A DNA stretch of 64,000 nt, from the NCBI GenBank assembly GCA_900314985.1, contig OMXL01000007.1, positions 1 to 64,000 of the forward strand. The letters run 5' to 3'. Position numbers and translations under genes: made by a program. The notes beneath the pieces are model-generated. The model saw only the letters and a program-made list of their open reading frames with translations, was not told where the DNA came from and searched no databases. Shown piece by piece: positions 59,809 to 64,000 of the stretch. Numbering within the stretch: position 1 is the stretch's first letter; each line of letters starts with the position of its first letter. Source of the stretch: an uncultured Prevotellaceae bacterium (GTDB taxonomy: Bacteria > Bacteroidota > Bacteroidia > Bacteroidales > Bacteroidaceae).

Positions 59809-61413
59809 TCAAATTACGTGCAGTCCCAGGAATACCATGAGTCCGTTCATCAGTATCCAGAAGATGGCAAATGGCATGGTCTTACGCATGATGTCGCCGT
59901 CCTGTCCCTCCATGTCGCAGGCGGCAGTAGCAATGGCGATGCTCTGTGGTGACAGTAGTTTACCTCCCTCAGAACCTGCGCAGTTGGCTGCTGCCAGCCA
60001 GTTGGTTTCACTTCCCGTAACTCCGAAGAATGTGCCTTGGTTTACAAGTCCGAGGTCGCTGGCAGCAGTAGCTTGCAACTTACCAAACAGAATGTTGGCG
60101 TTGGTAGCACTGCCCGTAACAAACGTACCGATAGAACCAATGAGTGGTGCAAAGAATGGGAAGGCGGCGCCAGTCAGCAGGACGAGACCTTTGGCGATGT
60201 CGTTGGTCATACCGGTGTTGTTCATCAGCATGGCCATCGCTACCAGACAGCAGATGGTTACAACGGTCTTCTGCAGATTGAGCGTGGTCTTGGCCAACAG
60301 TTTCATCAGCTTGCCGAAACTCATACCCTGTATCAGTCCGCCAATAACGGCTCCTAAGAAAATCATCAGACCAGCATTCGACAACCATCCGAATTTAAAG
60401 GTATTGCCAATAACGGGCAACTCGAATTTGGTGACGAGTGTGGTGTTGAGTACTTCGTTGACGGAAGGTACTATCTTGCTGGAAATGAGGATGAAAAAGA
60501 TAATCAGTCCATATACGCTCCATGCCTTCAGCGTCTTGGCAATGCCAAACTTTTGATGCTCCACATGCACCGTGTCTTTCTCTGCTTCGTGACGAAGGAA
60601 TAGCTTGTTGTACAGTAGCATGGCGGCGATGGCTGCTACTGATCCGAGGATGGCTGGCGTTTCAGGACCAATCCAGTGGGCACAGCAGAACTGAACGACG
60701 ATAGAACAGGTACCCACGAACAGCGCAATGGTGATATTCTTCAGAATCTTCGTCTTATCGGTCATCATCAGAATGAGGAATGGCGTGATGTAGAACATCA
60801 GCGAGAGCTGTAATATAATAAAGGTAGCCACCTCGCAGAGTTCCTCAGGTGTCGCAGTACCACTGGCGGCAACCTGGTTGGCAAGTGTGGTGGCAGGCAG
60901 TCCGACAGCACCGAAACCGACGGCAACCGTATTGGCTACCAGACAGATGACAGCTGAGAACATCGGTTTGAAGCCCAAGCCAATGAGAATGGCAGCAGGA
61001 ATCGCTACTGCTGTACCGAAGCCAGCCATACCTTCGAGTACACCGCCCAGTCCCCAAGTCAGCAGCAATACCAGCAGTCCCTTGTCGGAGGTCATCTGGA
61101 TAAACTGTGCCTTGATGGTTTCTATCTCCTTCGTCTCGCAAAGGATGTTATAGCTGAAAATGGCACAGATAATGATGAGGATAATGGGGAAACATGCCTT
61201 CAGCAGACCTTCGACTACCGACCAGCATGTAATACCCACAATGCTGGCATTGGCAAACTTCTCAGGGATGATGCCCATGGCAGGAACGGCAAATAAGGCA
61301 AGCAAAACGGTTACGATGAGTGTGACAATGGCGCTTCTGTAGCCAGAAACCTTGAAACCCATCATCAATACGATGAGCAATAGAATGGGGATAACGGAAA
61401 TTAATGCTGTCAT
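59809..61413 (-). CDS. lctP: L-lactate permease
   Basis: The 534-residue protein has twelve or more membrane helices and the LctP family segments GGVLEGMAGFGTAVAIP (about residues 106-122), a paired IGTFVTGSATNANILFG near residue 440, and SPQSIAIATAAC near the end. It imports lactate (or glycolate) with a proton. It is upstream of lutABC on the same strand and divergent from the D-lactate dehydrogenase-type gene, completing a lactate-uptake and oxidation locus. Confidence 0.9.
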   Translation of the reverse strand: MTALISVIPILLLIVLMMGFKVSGYRSAIVTLIVTVLLALFAVPAMGIIPEKFANASIVGITCWSVVEGLLKACFPIILIIICAIFSYNILCETKEIETIKAQFIQMTSDKGLLVLLLTWGLGGVLEGMAGFGTAVAIPAAILIGLGFKPMFSAVICLVANTVAVGFGAVGLPATTLANQVAASGTATPEELCEVATFIILQLSLMFYITPFLILMMTDKTKILKNITIALFVGTCSIVVQFCCAHWIGPETPAILGSVAAIAAMLLYNKLFLRHEAEKDTVHVEHQKFGIAKTLKAWSVYGLIIFFILISSKIVPSVNEVLNTTLVTKFELPVIGNTFKFGWLSNAGLMIFLGAVIGGLIQGMSFGKLMKLLAKTTLNLQKTVVTICCLVAMAMLMNNTGMTNDIAKGLVLLTGAAFPFFAPLIGSIGTFVTGSATNANILFGKLQATAASDLGLVNQGTFFGVTGSETNWLAAANCAGSEGGKLLSPQSIAIATAACDMEGQDGDIMRKTMPFAIFWILMNGLMVFLGLHVI

Positions 61414-61552
61414 AGGGCTTTTAGTAATTATTATATAAGTTATGGTGCAAATATACGAAAAATATTGTTACATTCGAAGAATTTATCAGAAAAAAATACA
61501 AATATCAAAAAAAGTTTGTATATTTGTACCCAAAGTAATACACGTAAAACAA
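61414..61552. promoter_or_regulatory. Divergent promoter region of the lactate locus
   Basis: Two identical -7 boxes face outward: TATATTTG on the minus strand (61455-61448) for the permease operon and TATATTTG on the plus strand (61519-61526) for the dehydrogenase gene, 63 bp apart. No clear operator palindrome was seen in the AT-rich space between them. Confidence 0.6.
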
Positions 61553-64000
61553 ATGCCTATGATTAATCAGTTCTTGTCAGAGCTCAGACAGTTCCTGCCC
61601 TCTGACCGTATTTATACTGACGAGTTGCGTACCCTCGGCTGGGGTACTGATGCCAGTTTCTATCGCAAGATTCCAAAGGTCGTTATCCGTAGCGATGGTG
61701 AAACCGAAATCTCTAAGATTGTGTGTGCATGTCGCAAGTATAAACTTCCTTTTACCTTCCGCGCAGCAGGTACCTCGTTGAGTGGACAGAGTTGCACTGA
61801 CAGCGTGCTGATTGTGGCTGGTAAGCATTGGGAACAGTATGAGCTTGCCGATGATAAGGAGTCGATATGTCTCCAGCCAGGTATTGTGGGTGGCCGTGTC
61901 AATCAGATACTGAAGCCTTACGACCGTGTGTTCCCGCCCGATCCAGCATCTATCGGTTCGGCTATGGTAGGTGGTATCGTGGTCAATAATGCCTCTGGTA
62001 TGAACTGTGGCGTACATGCTAATAGTGACCGTATGATGCTCTCAGCCCGCATTATCCTTACCGATGGCACCGTGCTCGATACTGGTTCAGAGGTGAGTCG
62101 CCAGGAGTTTCGCAAGACACATCCCGCCTTCCTCGATAGAATAGAGAAGTTGCGTGACCGTGTACGTGCTGATAAGGAATTGGCTGACCGCATTAGCAAA
62201 AAATACTCTATAAAGAATGTTACTGGCTTGAATCTGCGCCCGTTGGTGGCCTATGACGATCCGTTCGATATCATTGCCCACTCGATGGTGGGTTCGGAGG
62301 GTACCTTGGCGTTCCTCTCTGAGGTGATGATGAAGACGCTGAAGGATTATCCGTTCAAGGCGTCGGCTATGGTTTACTTCATGACGATGAAGGAGAGTTG
62401 CGAGGCTGTGGTGGCTATGAAGAAGATGAAGGCTGGCGAAGAAGATTTGGAGTACAGTGCCGAGAACTTAGTGGTGAAGAGTGCCGAGATGCTAGACTAT
62501 AAGTCACTCAGCTCTGTCGATGATCCTGTGTATCTGCAATATAAGAAAGATGTGGATGCAGGCAAGATAGAAGGTGTAGAGCCTGGCGATTACCACAACC
62601 TCACCGCCATCCTCACTGAGACTAAAGGCATCACCCACGAGCAGTTGCTTAATAAAATAGCAAAGATACAGGAGTGCTTAGGGGCATTCCGCCTTTACAT
62701 TCCGGCTGAGTTTACCGAAGACCCTGCTATCTATGGCAAATACTGGGCTATTCGTAGTGGCATCTTCCCCAGCGTGGGAGGTACGCGTCCTGTCGGCACG
62801 TCGTGTTTGATAGAAGATGTGGCATTCCCCATTGAGTCGCTGCCCGAGGCTACCGTCAAACTGCAGAAGCTGATAGCCGACCACGGCTACGACGATGCCT
62901 GCATCTACGGCCATGCTTTCGAGGGTAACTACCACTTCATTCTGAATCAGAGTTTTGCCGATGAGCACGAGGTGGCCCGTTATGCTGAGATGATGCGTGA
63001 TGTGGCTCGCTTAGTGGTTGAAGAGTACGACGGCTCGCTCAAGGCTGAACATGGTACGGGTTGTAATATAGCACCATTTGTGAAGTATGAGTGGGGCGAC
63101 AAGGCCTACGAAGTGATGAAGGAACTCAAGGAGATCTTCGATCCCGATGGCCTGCTGAATCAGGGGGTTATCTTCAATGATGACCCCGACTGCTTCATCA
63201 AGTGTCTCAAACCGCTGCCAGTCTTGGACTTCGACTTCAGTAGCGTGCCCGATGGTGGTCATTACCTCATGGATCCAACGCTCTCAACTGCTAAAGAAAC
63301 TATCGAACAGGTAAAGCGTGCCAACAAGTGTATCGAGTGCGGATTCTGCGAGGTCAATTGTATGTCGTGTGGACTTACGCTGTCCAGCCGTATGCGTATT
63401 GCCGTACAGCGTGAGATTCGTTACCTTACTGCAACGGGTTCTAATCCTGAGCGACTGGCTACACTCAAGAAACAGTATAAGTATTATGGCGATCAGACCT
63501 GCGCCACCGATGGCCTCTGTTCTACGTCGTGTCCGATGAAGATTAATACGGGCGAGCTGACCCACCTGATTCGACAGATGGATATGAACCAGAGTCCTAC
63601 GGGCTATAAGTTTGGTGAGTTTGCCGCTAACCACATGGCAGGCATCAAGTCTGGATTGCGCGTGGTGCTTGACGTGGCTCATCTCGGACATGTCACCCTT
63701 GGTCCCACCATGATGTCGGCTGTTGCTCGCGGCATGAATAGGATGGGGTTGCCATTATGGACGACGGCTATGCCTAAGAAGCATCGTCAGCCTAAGAAGT
63801 CTGACCTTACGCAGTTTATCATAGAAAGGAGCCTCCCTCCATCTCCCTCCAAAAAGAGGGGGCCATGGAGCGCTTCTGAGTCTCCCCTCCCTTTGGAGGG
63901 GGCGGGAGAGGCTTCTAAGGTGGTTTATTTCCCCAGTTGTATCAATCAGACGATGGGACAGTCTAAGCATGGCGGAAAGATTCATGACTTGGTTGATGAG
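61553..64000 (+). CDS. D-lactate dehydrogenase-type FAD/Fe-S oxidoreductase (runs off the right edge)
   Basis: At least 816 codons are present and the frame continues past the window. The N-terminal FAD domain has FRAAGTSLSGQS (about residues 75-86) and SIGSAMVGGIVVNNASG; the C-terminal substrate domain has AEHGTGCNIAPFVKYEWG. A ferredoxin part follows with CIECGFCEVNC (about residues 595-605) and CATDGLCSTSCP, then the start of a CCG domain (FPSCINQTMG). This is the order of fused GlcD-GlpC-like D-lactate/2-hydroxyacid dehydrogenases. Two GC-rich palindromes are inserted in frame at about residues 760-787. It is divergent from lctP-lutABC. Confidence 0.87.
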   Translation, partial: MPMINQFLSELRQFLPSDRIYTDELRTLGWGTDASFYRKIPKVVIRSDGETEISKIVCACRKYKLPFTFRAAGTSLSGQSCTDSVLIVAGKHWEQYELADDKESICLQPGIVGGRVNQILKPYDRVFPPDPASIGSAMVGGIVVNNASGMNCGVHANSDRMMLSARIILTDGTVLDTGSEVSRQEFRKTHPAFLDRIEKLRDRVRADKELADRISKKYSIKNVTGLNLRPLVAYDDPFDIIAHSMVGSEGTLAFLSEVMMKTLKDYPFKASAMVYFMTMKESCEAVVAMKKMKAGEEDLEYSAENLVVKSAEMLDYKSLSSVDDPVYLQYKKDVDAGKIEGVEPGDYHNLTAILTETKGITHEQLLNKIAKIQECLGAFRLYIPAEFTEDPAIYGKYWAIRSGIFPSVGGTRPVGTSCLIEDVAFPIESLPEATVKLQKLIADHGYDDACIYGHAFEGNYHFILNQSFADEHEVARYAEMMRDVARLVVEEYDGSLKAEHGTGCNIAPFVKYEWGDKAYEVMKELKEIFDPDGLLNQGVIFNDDPDCFIKCLKPLPVLDFDFSSVPDGGHYLMDPTLSTAKETIEQVKRANKCIECGFCEVNCMSCGLTLSSRMRIAVQREIRYLTATGSNPERLATLKKQYKYYGDQTCATDGLCSTSCPMKINTGELTHLIRQMDMNQSPTGYKFGEFAANHMAGIKSGLRVVLDVAHLGHVTLGPTMMSAVARGMNRMGLPLWTTAMPKKHRQPKKSDLTQFIIERSLPPSPSKKRGPWSASESPLPLEGAGEASKVVYFPSCINQTMGQSKHGGKIHDLVDE
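63831..63913. repeat. Two in-frame palindromic elements in the D-lactate dehydrogenase gene
   Basis: One copy (63831-63863) starts GCCTCCCTCCATCTCCCTCC; an inverted copy (63881-63913) starts TCTCCCCTCCCTTTGGAGGG. The peptides LPPSPSKKRGP and SPLPLEGAGEA form a linker between the Fe-S part and the CCG domain. Confidence 0.8.

Overview
The window is a 64-kb piece of a Bacteroidales chromosome, most likely Prevotella or a close relative. The signs are the Bacteroidota -7 promoter box TAnnTTTG in front of many genes, the lack of strong Shine-Dalgarno sequences, Bacteroidota-typical proteins (DUF4827 lipoprotein beside glmM, BT4734-like primase-helicase, the S8 protease-xseA-xseB order) and many short tandem repeats at gene junctions. 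No rRNA, tRNA or CRISPR array was seen. The first gene and the last gene run off the window.

Layout. 1-2.85 kb: accessory genes: gene ends of unknown kind, an MNT-HEPN toxin-antitoxin pair, a protein with a ZapA-like C-terminus and a WYL regulator. 2.85-3.5 kb: a non-coding, iteron-like repeat element with no partner gene. 3.5-30.5 kb: mostly core genes: dsbD-like reductase, GH2 beta-galactosidase, sugar nucleotidyltransferase, DHH phosphoesterase, DUF4827 lipoprotein, glmM, DUF349 protein, corA with an unusual leader, luxS, pepD, a flippase-like membrane protein, ksgA flanked by two related small transcription units, MATE pump, GH36 alpha-galactosidase, rmuC, a GNAT acetyltransferase, gltS and an outer-membrane barrel protein. 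30.5-44.3 kb: an AT-rich defence island: an AbiEi-like antitoxin with a destroyed toxin gene, a McrBC-like restriction pair with one m5C and one N6-adenine methyltransferase (a LlaJI/BsuMI-like arrangement), a structured non-coding RNA, a DUF1016 nuclease-like protein, and a primase-helicase preceded by a second iteron-like element. 44.3-52.2 kb: trmB, ilvE, a broken outer-membrane protein gene, xseB, xseA, a subtilase, a second MATE pump, a cytidylate-kinase-like protein and a phosphodiesterase. 52.2-57 kb: an operon for a dTDP-3-amino-3,6-dideoxyhexose with purT embedded in it. 57-64 kb: lactate use: lutABC, a lactate permease, and a divergent FAD/Fe-S D-lactate dehydrogenase-type gene.

The most striking pattern is shared by the whole window. 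Two families of short repeats sit in and around genes. Seven- or eight-base tandem arrays lie directly at stop codons in the orientation that carries stops in every frame, and often supply the stop codon of one gene or the start codon of the next. Arrays of related words lie inside ksgA, trmB, xseA and the beta-galactosidase gene, always in the stop-free orientation. A roughly 30-bp GC-rich palindrome is also inserted in frame in the dsbD-like gene (four copies), the primase gene (one) and the D-lactate dehydrogenase gene (two).
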